64,000 bases of DNA from Defluviitaleaceae bacterium. GTDB lineage: Bacteria; Bacillota_I; Bacilli_A; MOL361; Turicibacteraceae. The stretch is from NCBI GenBank assembly GCA_009778135.1, contig WRKJ01000109.1, positions 1-64,000 of the forward strand, given 5' to 3'. The position numbers and the translations under genes are program-made. Numbering within the stretch: position 1 is the first letter of the stretch; the number at the start of each line of letters is the position of its first letter. The notes below the pieces were generated by a model. The model ran no database searches, was not told the origin of the DNA, and saw only the letters and a program-made list of their open reading frames with translations. Shown piece after piece: positions 44,362-53,706 of the stretch.

Positions 44362-47300
44362 ATGAAAGTGTCTCATTGGTTTAAAAGAAACTTGAAAGCA
44401 ACCTTAGCTTTTACGATGCTCTTAAACGTTGGACCGGTGCAAACAGTGGCACAGGTTCAAGGGAACGAAACATCGAGTTTGAATCAGTATCAGTCAGATG
44501 TTCTACGTGAAATCAGACTAGAAAGAGCGTTACATCAAGGTCTTGTAGGATTTGAAGGGGATTATGCCCTTTCAGATGATGCTGATCCTATTGGTGTCAT
44601 TGTTGTTTTCGAAACAGCACCCGCTCATGTTCAAGTTGCTGAAGCAATGGATGAGGGTGCGTATTTAAGTATGGCAGCGGCAGTTGCTTATGTGGAAGAG
44701 GCTCATGTAGCCTTTGCCGATGAGTTAACTGATTTATTTGAGTCCGTGTTAACAGCTGAAGCTTACACAGTGAAGCAAGCATATCGTTATGCGATTAATG
44801 GTGTTTCGATGGTTGTACCAGAAAATCTAGTAGAAGAAATTGCGATGCTTGATGAAGTACGTGCGGTTTTTCCGGATGAAATCATTCAGTTGAATCCAAT
44901 TGATGAAGGAGACATTGAAGAAGCAATTGCTACGCATGTGGCATCACTTGAAGCGCGTGCGGAAGATCGGAATCCACAAGGGATGTATCCAGGTCGTAGG
45001 CGAATGAATGCGGATCAATTACACGCGGAAGGTTACTTAGGTCGAGGTGTTTTAGTCGCAGTTATTGATACAGGAATTGATTATCGACATCCTTCATTTC
45101 TCGGTGCTTTTCCTTCTATTGAGCACATGCATGAACGAGGGGCAACCCACATCAATGAGGATGCTTTAACTTGGATTGGTTGGCTTGGTGCGCCAGGAAA
45201 TGCAGATGATCGCAGTGATGTTTTAGATCCAGATTTTGATGGACCTTTTCCAGGTGTCCCTGATGGTGTTGCAGTGCCAGAACATCATTTCAACGTCTTC
45301 CAATATTCAAATGAACCCATTTGGTATGGCAACTATCGTTTCTTGGGTCGTAACTTGATGGAAGGCTTCCATACGATTATTCCTGCGTATGATTTCAGTC
45401 ATTATTATCCGATGGAAACATTCCCAGGAACACCTGTTCCACTACATCATGCAGCTTCTGGGTTCGCAGCCCAAACTTCTCACGGAACGCATGTAGCTGG
45501 AACCATTGTCGGTCGTGATACTGGACGAGACAATGCGATTTTAGGTGTGGCACCAGAAGCTTACGTGATTGCTTACCGTGTTTTAGGACCAGGTGGTGGT
45601 TCAATGACAACGGTGTTACGTGGGATCGAATGGTCTTACATTGACCGCGCTGATGTGGCTAATATGTCACTTGGTGGTGGCTCTGCAACAACCAATGCGA
45701 TTACAGGAACTGCCATTAATCAGTTAATGCTGTCGCAAGATCATCAAATTACATTTGTCATTTCTGCAGGTAATTCAGGTGCAGGTGCCAATGGCTTCAA
45801 TACGATTACAGATCCGGCTCCTGCAACAAAAGCCATTTCTGTTGCAGCGTTCCAAGATACCATTTATGATGCGTTTGAACCTTATGCTGTTTCCTTTAAT
45901 GGGGTAAGCAATGATATCGTTGGTGAATTACTGCCTGTTACCAACAATGCGGCATCTTTACGTGTCGATAATGGTCATTTGATCAGTGAAATGGACGGCT
46001 TCCCACAAGATGGTAACCATCGCATCTTCGTGATGCCAAGGACTGAAAATAGCGCAAGTCCTGTTGGTGAGCCAGGATCGGGAATCGCTGAAGATTTTGA
46101 TTTATTGGTGGCAACTTATGGTGAAGATGCGTTGCAAGGTGCGTTTGTTCTCGTTCGTCGTGGTTCGCCATTCGTTGATATTTCTGCTCAGGCACATGCC
46201 AGAGGGTTAGCGGGTGTGATCACCATTAACGGTCTGGATCAAGTACCGCCATCTTCGCAAGGGATCAGTACCACTTGGGTACCGATGTTTAGTATTGAGC
46301 ATCCTGACGGTTTTGAATTGGTTGCAGATATTGCTGAATCAGACGTAGATTATGCCAATTTTCATTTAACAGGTGGCTATGTTATCGTACCGGCTTTAAG
46401 GCTTGCTAACTTTTCGTCTCGTGGACCGATTTTAATTTCGTATGAAATTAGCCCAGATATTGGTGCGCATGGGGTGAATGTTTGGTCTGCTAATCCACGC
46501 TGGCATGGTGTAGGTTATGCGTCTTCGAGTGGGACATCGATGTCAGCACCTCACGTTGCCGGGGCTGTGGCATTACTCCTTGATTTTAGCCGTGAAAATG
46601 GTGAACAATGGCGCAATGAAGAAATCAAAGTTAGATTGATGAATACGGCAATTCGTTTAGAACCAGGGCATTTTACAACAGCAGCACAAACGGAAGCTGA
46701 CATCCGTGGTTCCGTGTTTGATACCGGTGCTGGACAAGTTGATGTTTATGCGGCAGCCTTTGCTTCAAGCTTTGTCTATGTCACTTACGACCGTGTCGTT
46801 TTAGACCCACGTATTGCTTCATTTATTGATCCGTTTAATGATCAAGACTTTGCTGGAGATGATGCGTTTGCGTCGACAAGAACAGGTTCATTTAGTTTTG
46901 GTGGTGTGAGTCGTTTCTTGCCAGGTCAAGAAGAAGTTGGTTTAAATCGGACGCTTCCAGCAACGATTGTCAATACAAGTGATGAAGCAGTGACTTACGA
47001 TTTACAAATTGAATGGATTAATTATGACCATTCAAGAAATCAAGATGCAGAGGCGCAAGGGGTTACTGTCAGTTTAAGTACGACATCATTAACAGTGCCT
47101 GCGCATGGAACTGGAAGCTTTAATGCTAACATGGTTATTCCAAGTACAGCAGCGTTGGGTCATTATGAAGGGTTCATTAATGTTTTAGCCAATGGAGAAG
47201 TGATTGCAGCCATGCCATTTGCAGGTGTGATGGCAGACAGACCACCTGCTATGCACAGCATGCGTTTATATCGTCCGGTTATTTCTACAGGTGAACATGC

Positions 47301-48663
47301 ACAAACGGAAGCAAGTCGTGAACTTGGGATGTTCTTCACACCAGAATCAAGTCTGACAATGCGTTCATGGATTTTTGAAGCAACTGAAGGTTTAACGCGT
47401 GATAATTGGATGGATCCTGAATTTGCTGATTATTTGGTTGGATTTGCGGGTGCGAATGAGTTACCTGTCGCTGCTGCACCTGGCCATCATATTTTTTATC
47501 CGCCAGTGCCAGAAAGCAATCCAGGAACACGCTTAACGATCGGACAAACGCATCGTGCGGTTATCTTTGACGGTTTATATTTACCAGTAGACGAGATTTC
47601 TGCTTTATATGTCGAGTCAAGTGACACGCATGATCCAGGTCTATTAGATCAATTAAACTTCATTCATCGTCAAACTGAGGATGCAACTTGGCAGCTTTTA
47701 TCAGAAGGTGATTTCATCATCGTTCTTGAAGTCTATGAAGGCGGTTGGACATGGGCATTTGATGAAGTATTTGCATTCTCAGTCGATAACACACCTGTTG
47801 AAATCAGAGATGTCGCTGTCAATGGAATTGCAGTAGAAGCTTATGAACTGACGATAACTGACGATACTGTTTCAACGCTTACAGGTAATGTTTTTGATCA
47901 GTGGTTAGCTGATGCTGTTGATGCCAATGTCACGTTTGATATTTGGACAAATGAATTCAGATATGTGAGTGCTGAAAACAATCTGGCTGTCTTTGTACAA
48001 GTTGATGCGCAAGAAGCGATTCCTGTTCGCGTTGATGCACAAGGTAACTTTGAAATTGAGTTGACGGATCTAGAAATTGGTTCAGAAGTCACGATTTTTG
48101 CGACAGAAGGTTACAGTGCGATTCCAGCATCAGATCGTTTGCTTAGCACCATTCCAGCAAGACGTACACCACTGTTGAATGTTCCAGGTGTTGGCGGTGG
48201 ACAAAATATCTTGCCAGGTGCTGAAGAAGCTGTCATTTTTAGAACACTTGAGTTCCAAGAAACTTTCCAACCAAATGGTTTCTTAGCCGTTGATTCAAGC
48301 TTAAATGACGCTTTAAACTTGGCACAGCGTTTGGCTTATGCGCCTGGTTTAATGGGTGAAGACAATGCTGAAGCACGAAATCAACATGTGTGGTCAGGCC
48401 TTAACTTAGCTGCATTCACTTTTACGGTTATTGAAGAAGTGCCGCCAGTGTTGCCAACACGACCACCCATGCCAGCTTTACCAGAACGCCCATCAGTACC
48501 GGATGTGCCAAGTCTTCCAGCACTGCCAGGTGTTCCAGGATTACCGCCTCTTCCAGATGTTCCACCGGTACCAGAATTGCCAGGTCTACCAGCTTTACCA
48601 AGTTTATCAGGTCTTCCCGCAATACCTGCTGTCCCAAGATTTCGTTTACCAGGCTTGCGATAG
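44362..48663 (+). CDS. giant secreted subtilisin-like (S8) protease with proline-triplet tail, paralogue of the 21-kb gene
   Basis: A 1433-residue secreted protease. After a signal peptide and I9-like propeptide the S8 domain shows D236 in VAVIDTGIDY, H374 in SHGTHVAGT, oxyanion N471 in SAGNSG and S726 in SGTSMSAPHVAG. Long inserts lie between D236 and H374 and between N471 and S726, the latter PA-like. The C-terminal half has Fn3-like modules, a conserved HVWSGLN motif shared with its paralogue, and from residue 1361 a P-x-[LIV] triplet tail ending RLPGLR. There is no LPxTG signal. GAAGGAG lies before the start. Substrate and anchoring are unknown. Confidence 0.92.
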   Translation: MKVSHWFKRNLKATLAFTMLLNVGPVQTVAQVQGNETSSLNQYQSDVLREIRLERALHQGLVGFEGDYALSDDADPIGVIVVFETAPAHVQVAEAMDEGAYLSMAAAVAYVEEAHVAFADELTDLFESVLTAEAYTVKQAYRYAINGVSMVVPENLVEEIAMLDEVRAVFPDEIIQLNPIDEGDIEEAIATHVASLEARAEDRNPQGMYPGRRRMNADQLHAEGYLGRGVLVAVIDTGIDYRHPSFLGAFPSIEHMHERGATHINEDALTWIGWLGAPGNADDRSDVLDPDFDGPFPGVPDGVAVPEHHFNVFQYSNEPIWYGNYRFLGRNLMEGFHTIIPAYDFSHYYPMETFPGTPVPLHHAASGFAAQTSHGTHVAGTIVGRDTGRDNAILGVAPEAYVIAYRVLGPGGGSMTTVLRGIEWSYIDRADVANMSLGGGSATTNAITGTAINQLMLSQDHQITFVISAGNSGAGANGFNTITDPAPATKAISVAAFQDTIYDAFEPYAVSFNGVSNDIVGELLPVTNNAASLRVDNGHLISEMDGFPQDGNHRIFVMPRTENSASPVGEPGSGIAEDFDLLVATYGEDALQGAFVLVRRGSPFVDISAQAHARGLAGVITINGLDQVPPSSQGISTTWVPMFSIEHPDGFELVADIAESDVDYANFHLTGGYVIVPALRLANFSSRGPILISYEISPDIGAHGVNVWSANPRWHGVGYASSSGTSMSAPHVAGAVALLLDFSRENGEQWRNEEIKVRLMNTAIRLEPGHFTTAAQTEADIRGSVFDTGAGQVDVYAAAFASSFVYVTYDRVVLDPRIASFIDPFNDQDFAGDDAFASTRTGSFSFGGVSRFLPGQEEVGLNRTLPATIVNTSDEAVTYDLQIEWINYDHSRNQDAEAQGVTVSLSTTSLTVPAHGTGSFNANMVIPSTAALGHYEGFINVLANGEVIAAMPFAGVMADRPPAMHSMRLYRPVISTGEHAQTEASRELGMFFTPESSLTMRSWIFEATEGLTRDNWMDPEFADYLVGFAGANELPVAAAPGHHIFYPPVPESNPGTRLTIGQTHRAVIFDGLYLPVDEISALYVESSDTHDPGLLDQLNFIHRQTEDATWQLLSEGDFIIVLEVYEGGWTWAFDEVFAFSVDNTPVEIRDVAVNGIAVEAYELTITDDTVSTLTGNVFDQWLADAVDANVTFDIWTNEFRYVSAENNLAVFVQVDAQEAIPVRVDAQGNFEIELTDLEIGSEVTIFATEGYSAIPASDRLLSTIPARRTPLLNVPGVGGGQNILPGAEEAVIFRTLEFQETFQPNGFLAVDSSLNDALNLAQRLAYAPGLMGEDNAEARNQHVWSGLNLAAFTFTVIEEVPPVLPTRPPMPALPERPSVPDVPSLPALPGVPGLPPLPDVPPVPELPGLPALPSLSGLPAIPAVPRFRLPGLR
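48442..48660 (+). repeat. P-x-[LIV] triplet repeat coding region, second copy
   Basis: Encodes triplets such as PAL, PSL, PGV, PGL, PDV and PEL at the end of the second subtilase, less regular at the start (PTR, PER) and end. Confidence 0.85.
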
Positions 48664-48680
48664 TCGTTTACTAAAAGACA

Positions 48681-48717
48681 ACAATAAAAACACTAGTTTA
48701 GCTAGTGTTTTTATTGT
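48681..48717. terminator. bidirectional terminator
   Basis: A 16-base stem ACAATAAAAACACTAG / CTAGTGTTTTTATTGT lies between two convergent genes. Confidence 0.93.
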
Positions 48718-48726
48718 ATTAAGCCG

Positions 48727-50220
48727 TTACATGTATGCTTTGAGAAATTCAATGTCGATTTCTGGGTAAAGGACATCATTTTCAAGTAATGTTTGGACCC
48801 GTTGCTGAGCTTCTGAGATGACTTTTTCAGACAATTCGTATTTAGCTTTGCTGTAGATGCCTTTTGCTTCGATAAATGAGGGTTTAACTTGCTTTAAGAC
48901 GGTTGCCACAATATCGGCAATTTCCGTCATTTCAGATGTCCCCATGCCAAGTGTTGTTAATGCAGGTGTTCCAAAGCGAAGACCACTGGTAAACCACGGT
49001 CCTTCTGGATCAAATGGAATGGTGTTTCGATTTAATGTAATCCCACATTCGCGTAGCGCTGATTCTGCTTGTCTACCGGTTAAGCCTAACACACCCACAT
49101 TGACAAGGACGATGTGATTATCAGTCCCGCCTGTTAAAACAGTGATGCCTTTGTCTTGCAATGCCGCTGCAAAAGCGCGTGAATTTTCAACGATTTTAGC
49201 CGCATATGTTTTGAATTCAGGTTGACTGGCTTCTTTAAACGCCAATGCTTTCGCTGCCATCACATGAGGAAGGGGTCCACCTAAGACATGGGGACAACCT
49301 TTGTCAACCAGTTCTGCAAATTCCGCCGTTGCAAGGACCATGCCACCACGTGGGCCTCGCAATGTTTTATGAGTGGTTGTCGTGATGATATCTGCGTATT
49401 GGGTGGGGTTATATTTTCCGGTGAGGACGCCACCTGCGACCAGACCTGCAAAGTGAGCCATGTCAACCATCATGACGGCACCAACCTCATCTGCATATTG
49501 ACGCATGCGTTCATAATCAATGTTACGGGTATAAGCACTAAATCCGATTAAAAAGATCAGCGGTTTAACTTCATGAAGCAGTGTACGTAAATGGTCATAA
49601 TCAAGAAGACCTGTTTCTTTATCAACCGTGTAGTTATAAACGTCAAACATTTGGGCAGATGCATTGTGGCGATAACCATGCGTTAAATGGCCGCCAGAAT
49701 ATAAGTCGAGTCCGAGCAAACGTTGATTTCCCATTTCAACGCGAATTTCATCCCATTCTGCTTTTGTCAAATGAAGGAGGTTGGTCTTTTCTAATTTTTC
49801 TAAGATCGGTCCTTGGACGCGCTTGCGTAAAATAGCCCAGAATGCCACCAAGTTGGCATCTGCACCTGAATGAGGTTGTACATAAGCATGGTCAACACCA
49901 AACAATGCGCAAGCTTCTTTAACTGCCAAGCCTTCAATGTCATCTACATTGTCACAACCGGCATAAAATCGATTGTTCACGTAGCCTTCTGCATATTTAT
50001 CCGTTAATAAATTTCCCATTGCTGCTTGAACAGGCAAAGATGAGAAATTTTCACTGGCGATCAATTTTAAATGAGAACGTTGATCGATCAACTCTTGTAA
50101 AATGCCTTTTGCAACTTCTGGATAGGACTGATGAACCAAATTTAAATTTGCAACGAAAGAAGCCATAGCGGCATTCACCTTGCCAGTCGCTAAGTAATCT
50201 GTTAACATATCATTTGCCAT
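48727..50220 (-). CDS. glyA: serine hydroxymethyltransferase, long form
   Basis: PLP enzyme interconverting serine and glycine with tetrahydrofolate. The core motifs are LIASENFSS, YAEGYVNNRFYAG, SGADANLVAF, VDMAHFAGLVAGG and the PLP-lysine motif TTTTHKTLRGPRGG. It has about 497 residues, against about 415 for common bacterial GlyA. The extra length includes an insertion between SGADAN and GGHLTHG (roughly residues 130-180) and a longer N-terminus. Similar long forms are known from chlamydiae. ATG 50220 is chosen; a GTG at 50229 is close behind the ribosome site. A clear promoter precedes it. Confidence 0.93.
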   Translation of the reverse strand: MANDMLTDYLATGKVNAAMASFVANLNLVHQSYPEVAKGILQELIDQRSHLKLIASENFSSLPVQAAMGNLLTDKYAEGYVNNRFYAGCDNVDDIEGLAVKEACALFGVDHAYVQPHSGADANLVAFWAILRKRVQGPILEKLEKTNLLHLTKAEWDEIRVEMGNQRLLGLDLYSGGHLTHGYRHNASAQMFDVYNYTVDKETGLLDYDHLRTLLHEVKPLIFLIGFSAYTRNIDYERMRQYADEVGAVMMVDMAHFAGLVAGGVLTGKYNPTQYADIITTTTHKTLRGPRGGMVLATAEFAELVDKGCPHVLGGPLPHVMAAKALAFKEASQPEFKTYAAKIVENSRAFAAALQDKGITVLTGGTDNHIVLVNVGVLGLTGRQAESALRECGITLNRNTIPFDPEGPWFTSGLRFGTPALTTLGMGTSEMTEIADIVATVLKQVKPSFIEAKGIYSKAKYELSEKVISEAQQRVQTLLENDVLYPEIDIEFLKAYM

Positions 50221-50263
50221 TTTTACCACACATCCTTTTATCCGCTTTCAAATAATCGTCATA

Positions 50264-50292
50264 ATTATACGATTTTTAACGCTTAAAAGCAA
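50264..50292 (-). promoter_or_regulatory. promoter of glyA
   Basis: Reverse strand: TTGCTT, 17 bases, TATAAT. Confidence 0.8.
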
Positions 50293-50396
50293 GTTTAAAA
50301 ACGTTATATTTGAAAAAACTTTTTGATGAAATGAACAGCAGATGCGCTTCAACCGTGATCGGGATGAAATGAACAGGCCAAAATCTATGGTAGCAG

Positions 50397-50425
50397 TCGT
50401 CAATCAGTGGATTTTATGCTATAAT
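50397..50425 (+). promoter_or_regulatory. extended -10 promoter of the alarmone synthetase
   Basis: TCGTCA, 17 bases, TATAAT preceded by TGC. Confidence 0.7.
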
Positions 50426-50473
50426 AAAAGATGTATTTTCAACTTAATCAGTGCGTTTTGGAGGAAGGGTTGT

Positions 50474-51217
50474 ATGTCGATTCGTTTTAGTACAGAAGAA
50501 TTTTCAAAATTAAAAGAGCTTTTATTAATTTATGAGTGGGGGCATCGGACCCTGTTAACAAAACTGGCCATTGTTCATGAAGATTTTGAGAACTTCCATG
50601 ATGACAATCCCATTGATTATATTCGTGGGCGAATCAAAGCACCTGAAAGCATTGCAGAAAAACTCGATCGGCTTGGATTTGAAATTACGGCTCACAATGC
50701 CAAACAGCATATTTCTGACATCGCAGGTGTTCGCATTATTTGTCCCTTTACGCGAGATATTTATCAGTTAGTTGAACTGATGCGTTCAATGCCAGATATT
50801 CAAATTCGAAGAGAAAAAGATTATGTCATGAAACCGAAGCCAAGTGGTTATCGCAGCTATCACCTCATCGTTGAGATTCCAGTTTTTCATTCAGGTCAAA
50901 CAGATCAAGTGGCCATTGAAGTTCAAATTAGAACGGAAGCCATGAATTTTTGGGCAACCCTCGAACACGCAGCACGCTATAAATACGAAGGCGACATTCC
51001 AGCTCATTTAAGTGATGAATTGGTCGTATGTGCTGATAAAATTGCAGAACTTGATCATCGCATGTTTTTGATTCATGAAAATATTATGGGACATTCAGAT
51101 GAAATTACAGCTGAAATGCTGGATGATAAATCGTCGAAAAAAACACAGCAAAAAACGTTGCGAACGCGAGAATTACGCCGCAGTTATCGTAATTTTTCAC
51201 GGATTTTGAAGGATTAA
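50474..51217 (+). CDS. relQ: small alarmone synthetase, RelQ/YjbM type
   Basis: Makes (p)ppGpp from ATP and GTP or GDP. The 247-residue protein has only the synthetase domain: IDYIRGRIKAPESIAEKL, the DIAGVRIICPF motif, KPSGYRSYHLIVE and the EVQIRTEAMNFWATLEH signature. No HD hydrolase, TGS or ACT domain is present, which separates it from Rel. ATG 50474 follows TGGAGG; a longer frame from 50342 overlaps the promoter. The C-terminus is longer and more basic than in Bacillus RelQ. Confidence 0.92.
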   Translation: MSIRFSTEEFSKLKELLLIYEWGHRTLLTKLAIVHEDFENFHDDNPIDYIRGRIKAPESIAEKLDRLGFEITAHNAKQHISDIAGVRIICPFTRDIYQLVELMRSMPDIQIRREKDYVMKPKPSGYRSYHLIVEIPVFHSGQTDQVAIEVQIRTEAMNFWATLEHAARYKYEGDIPAHLSDELVVCADKIAELDHRMFLIHENIMGHSDEITAEMLDDKSSKKTQQKTLRTRELRRSYRNFSRILKD

Positions 51218-51237
51218 AAGAAGTAGGAGGTCATCAG

Positions 51238-51430
51238 ATGAAACAACAGTTACAAGAAAGATTCATTCGCTATGCCAAAGTCGACACGCAAGCGGACATG
51301 ACAAACCCCCAATTTGTTTACAGGTGGTGAAAACTTTCACGGGAAATTCGAATTTATCTCGATAGATGCCATGGAAAAAGCAACAAAAACCATTGCTGAA
51401 ATCACTAAATTATTTGCAGAAAGAGGATGA
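51238..51430 (+). pseudogene. pepT: pepT (peptidase T) relic with large internal deletion
   Basis: The first frame reads MKQQLQERFIRYAKVDTQAD, matching the PepT N-terminus, and then breaks. From about 51306 another frame reads [17 protein letters not shown] and [20 protein letters not shown], matching the PepT C-terminus and stopping at 51428-51430. PepT is normally about 410 residues, so some 340 codons are missing and the two ends are out of frame. AGGAGG still precedes the start. The relic can yield at most a 30-residue peptide. mtnN starts five bases after it. Confidence 0.88.
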
Positions 51431-51434
51431 AAAC

Positions 51435-52121
51435 ATGATTGGGATTATCGGTGCCATGCAGCAAGAAGTTGAAATTTTAAAAGCAATGATGAACATTCAA
51501 CATGTAGAAAAAGTCATGCATGTGGCGTTCACAGTCGGTACATTACATGATAAAGAAGTGGTGTTGCTTGAAAGTGGAATTGGTAAAGTCAATGTTGCGG
51601 TTGCGACAACGTTGTTAATGGAAAAATTTAAGCCAACTTGTGTGATTAATACAGGGTCAGCTGGTGGTATTCAGGAAACGGCTGAAGTGGGAGATGTTGT
51701 GCTGAGTGAAACAGTTGCGTATCACGATGTGGATGTCACAGGGTTTGGTTATGCTTTCGGACAAGTTCCTGGGCTACCAGCTGTGTTTGAAGCGGATCCT
51801 CAGCTCATCTTAAAAGTTGAAGACGTGCTAAAAAAAGCAGGTGTTCGATATTTTAAAGGTCAAATTGTAACGGGTGATGCGTTTGTTCATCACCTTGAGC
51901 CATTGAATAAGATTAAAGAAAATTTCATTCAAGCGGTCGCTTTAGAAATGGAAGCAGCAGCAGTCGCACAAGTCTGTCATTTAGCAGATGTTCCCTTTGT
52001 TGTTGTCCGTGCATTATCTGACATTGCTGGAAAAGCATCTCATCTCTCTTTTGAGGAATTTTTGCCAACAGCAGCCGAAGCTTCTTCACAGATGGTTGCA
52101 GCTTTGGTTAACATGTTGTAA
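51435..52121 (+). CDS. mtnN: 5'-methylthioadenosine/S-adenosylhomocysteine nucleosidase
   Basis: Cleaves methylthioadenosine and S-adenosylhomocysteine, recycling products of SAM use. The 228 residues show GIIGAMQQEVEILK, LESGIGKVNVAV, NTGSAGGIQ, IVTGDAFV, ALEMEAAAVAQV and VRALSDIAG, all characteristic. ATG 51435 with AGAGGATG upstream is used; an in-frame ATG at 51366 lies inside the pepT relic. It may be transcribed together with relQ. Confidence 0.95.
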   Translation: MIGIIGAMQQEVEILKAMMNIQHVEKVMHVAFTVGTLHDKEVVLLESGIGKVNVAVATTLLMEKFKPTCVINTGSAGGIQETAEVGDVVLSETVAYHDVDVTGFGYAFGQVPGLPAVFEADPQLILKVEDVLKKAGVRYFKGQIVTGDAFVHHLEPLNKIKENFIQAVALEMEAAAVAQVCHLADVPFVVVRALSDIAGKASHLSFEEFLPTAAEASSQMVAALVNML

Positions 52122-52202
52122 ACAGATGATGATGTATAAGGCGACAATCAATCATGAGATTAGAAAATGATAGCAATTCGAATTTAATGTGAGGTGAATA
52201 AT

Positions 52203-53681
52203 ATGATTAAAAACTATCAAAAATATGTCATTGCGTCAATCCTTGTTATGATCTTATTAGGGGTCATGATGTACAAAATACCTACCCATGATACGCATGA
52301 GGTGATCTGGCAACCTGAACAACCTGAGTATGCGGCCCAACCTCGGTATATTTTCATGTTTATCGGTGATGGAATGGGGATGAATCATCGGACGTTAGCA
52401 GAAGAGTATAGACGTTGGCGAGCTGGGGATCCTAGCTATCTGTTAGCGATGAATAACATGACGATTTCTACCATGCTTTCTACAAGGGGATTAAACCGAT
52501 TGATTCCTGATTCTGGTGCAGCTGGGACAGCACTTGCCACTGGCGTTCAAAGCCAAAATGGTGTCATCAGCATGAATGAAGATCGAACACAACCGTTGCG
52601 AACCATTTTACAAGCTTTACAAGATGAAGGAATGGCAGTTGGATTGGTAACGGATGTGGCAGTTACGCATGCAACCCCTGCTACTTTTGGCGCAAATGTC
52701 CCCAATAGGAGGCATCAAACTGATATTGCATTGCAGTATTTTGAAAGAGAAATTGATTTTATTGCTGGTGGAGGTAGAAGGTATTTTTTACCAACGGAAG
52801 TAAATGGTAGGCGTACTGATGATCAAGATTTAATTGAAGCATTTTATGACATTGGCTATACGATCAACTTAAATTTAGATGATTTTTTAGCAACCAACTT
52901 TTCTGAAAGTGATCGCTTTTTAGGCCTTTTTGCTTCTAATGCCTTATCAAGTGCAATCACACAAACCAATCAAGGACAAACGACACCAACACTCGCACAA
53001 CTTACACAAGCTGGTATTGATGTGCTTTCAAATGATGAAGAGGGTTTCTTCTTGATGGTAGAAGGTGGGCTCATTGATACAGTTTCTCATGTAAACGATA
53101 CAGCATCAGTGTTACACCAAATTCTAGCATTTGATGAAGCCATTCAAGTAGCGATTGATTTTTATCACAAGCATCCTGAGGAGACATTGATTATTGTGAC
53201 TTCTGATCATGAGTCAGGTGGATTAGGATTGAATGCGATCAATTTTGAAAACATTGAGACCATTACGACCTCTTTTAATAGCGGGATAAAACCGTATCTT
53301 TCTGAAGGTGATTGGCGTGGTTTGCAAGATGCCATAGCAGAACATTGGCATCTTGAATTAACTGATTTGGAAATAGAAATGTTGCGAGATAGATTTGAAC
53401 ATCTTTCTACACTGGATATTTCAGAAGCATTTGGGTTAGAATCTGATGATTTAGATGATGATGATTTAGCCTATATGTTAGAAATTGGCGGACATGTTGT
53501 TGCGCCTGTTTTGTTTGATGAAACGGGTGTCACTTGGTCAGCACAAGGACATACAGCTGCTCATGTGCCGCTTACGGTGATGGGCGTTGGCAGTGAACGT
53601 TTTTTATCTGTACAACATCTCGTTGATGTTCCTAATGTTTTGGCAGACAAGATGGGTGTGAGGATCGGTTTAAGCAATTAA
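52203..53681 (+). CDS. membrane-anchored alkaline phosphatase
   Basis: A 492-residue phosphomonoesterase with an N-terminal membrane anchor or uncleaved signal (YVIASILVMILLGVMM). The phosphatase core has FIGDGMGMNH (metal site), the nucleophile S104 next to D103 in PDSGAAGTALATG, HATPATFGAN, EGGLIDTVSHVND, TSDHESGGLG and GHTAAHVPL. ATG 52203 with GAGGTG before it is preferred to GTG 52194. It should act outside the cell to free phosphate. No Pho-box-like control element was recognised. Confidence 0.92.
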   Translation: MIKNYQKYVIASILVMILLGVMMYKIPTHDTHEVIWQPEQPEYAAQPRYIFMFIGDGMGMNHRTLAEEYRRWRAGDPSYLLAMNNMTISTMLSTRGLNRLIPDSGAAGTALATGVQSQNGVISMNEDRTQPLRTILQALQDEGMAVGLVTDVAVTHATPATFGANVPNRRHQTDIALQYFEREIDFIAGGGRRYFLPTEVNGRRTDDQDLIEAFYDIGYTINLNLDDFLATNFSESDRFLGLFASNALSSAITQTNQGQTTPTLAQLTQAGIDVLSNDEEGFFLMVEGGLIDTVSHVNDTASVLHQILAFDEAIQVAIDFYHKHPEETLIIVTSDHESGGLGLNAINFENIETITTSFNSGIKPYLSEGDWRGLQDAIAEHWHLELTDLEIEMLRDRFEHLSTLDISEAFGLESDDLDDDDLAYMLEIGGHVVAPVLFDETGVTWSAQGHTAAHVPLTVMGVGSERFLSVQHLVDVPNVLADKMGVRIGLSN

Positions 53682-53706
53682 ATCTTCACCTAAAAAATGA
53701 GTAAAA

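Noticed and set aside
48428-48769. Repetitive ORFs on both strands over the second proline tail
   Set aside because: Shadows of the triplet-coding region of the second subtilase.
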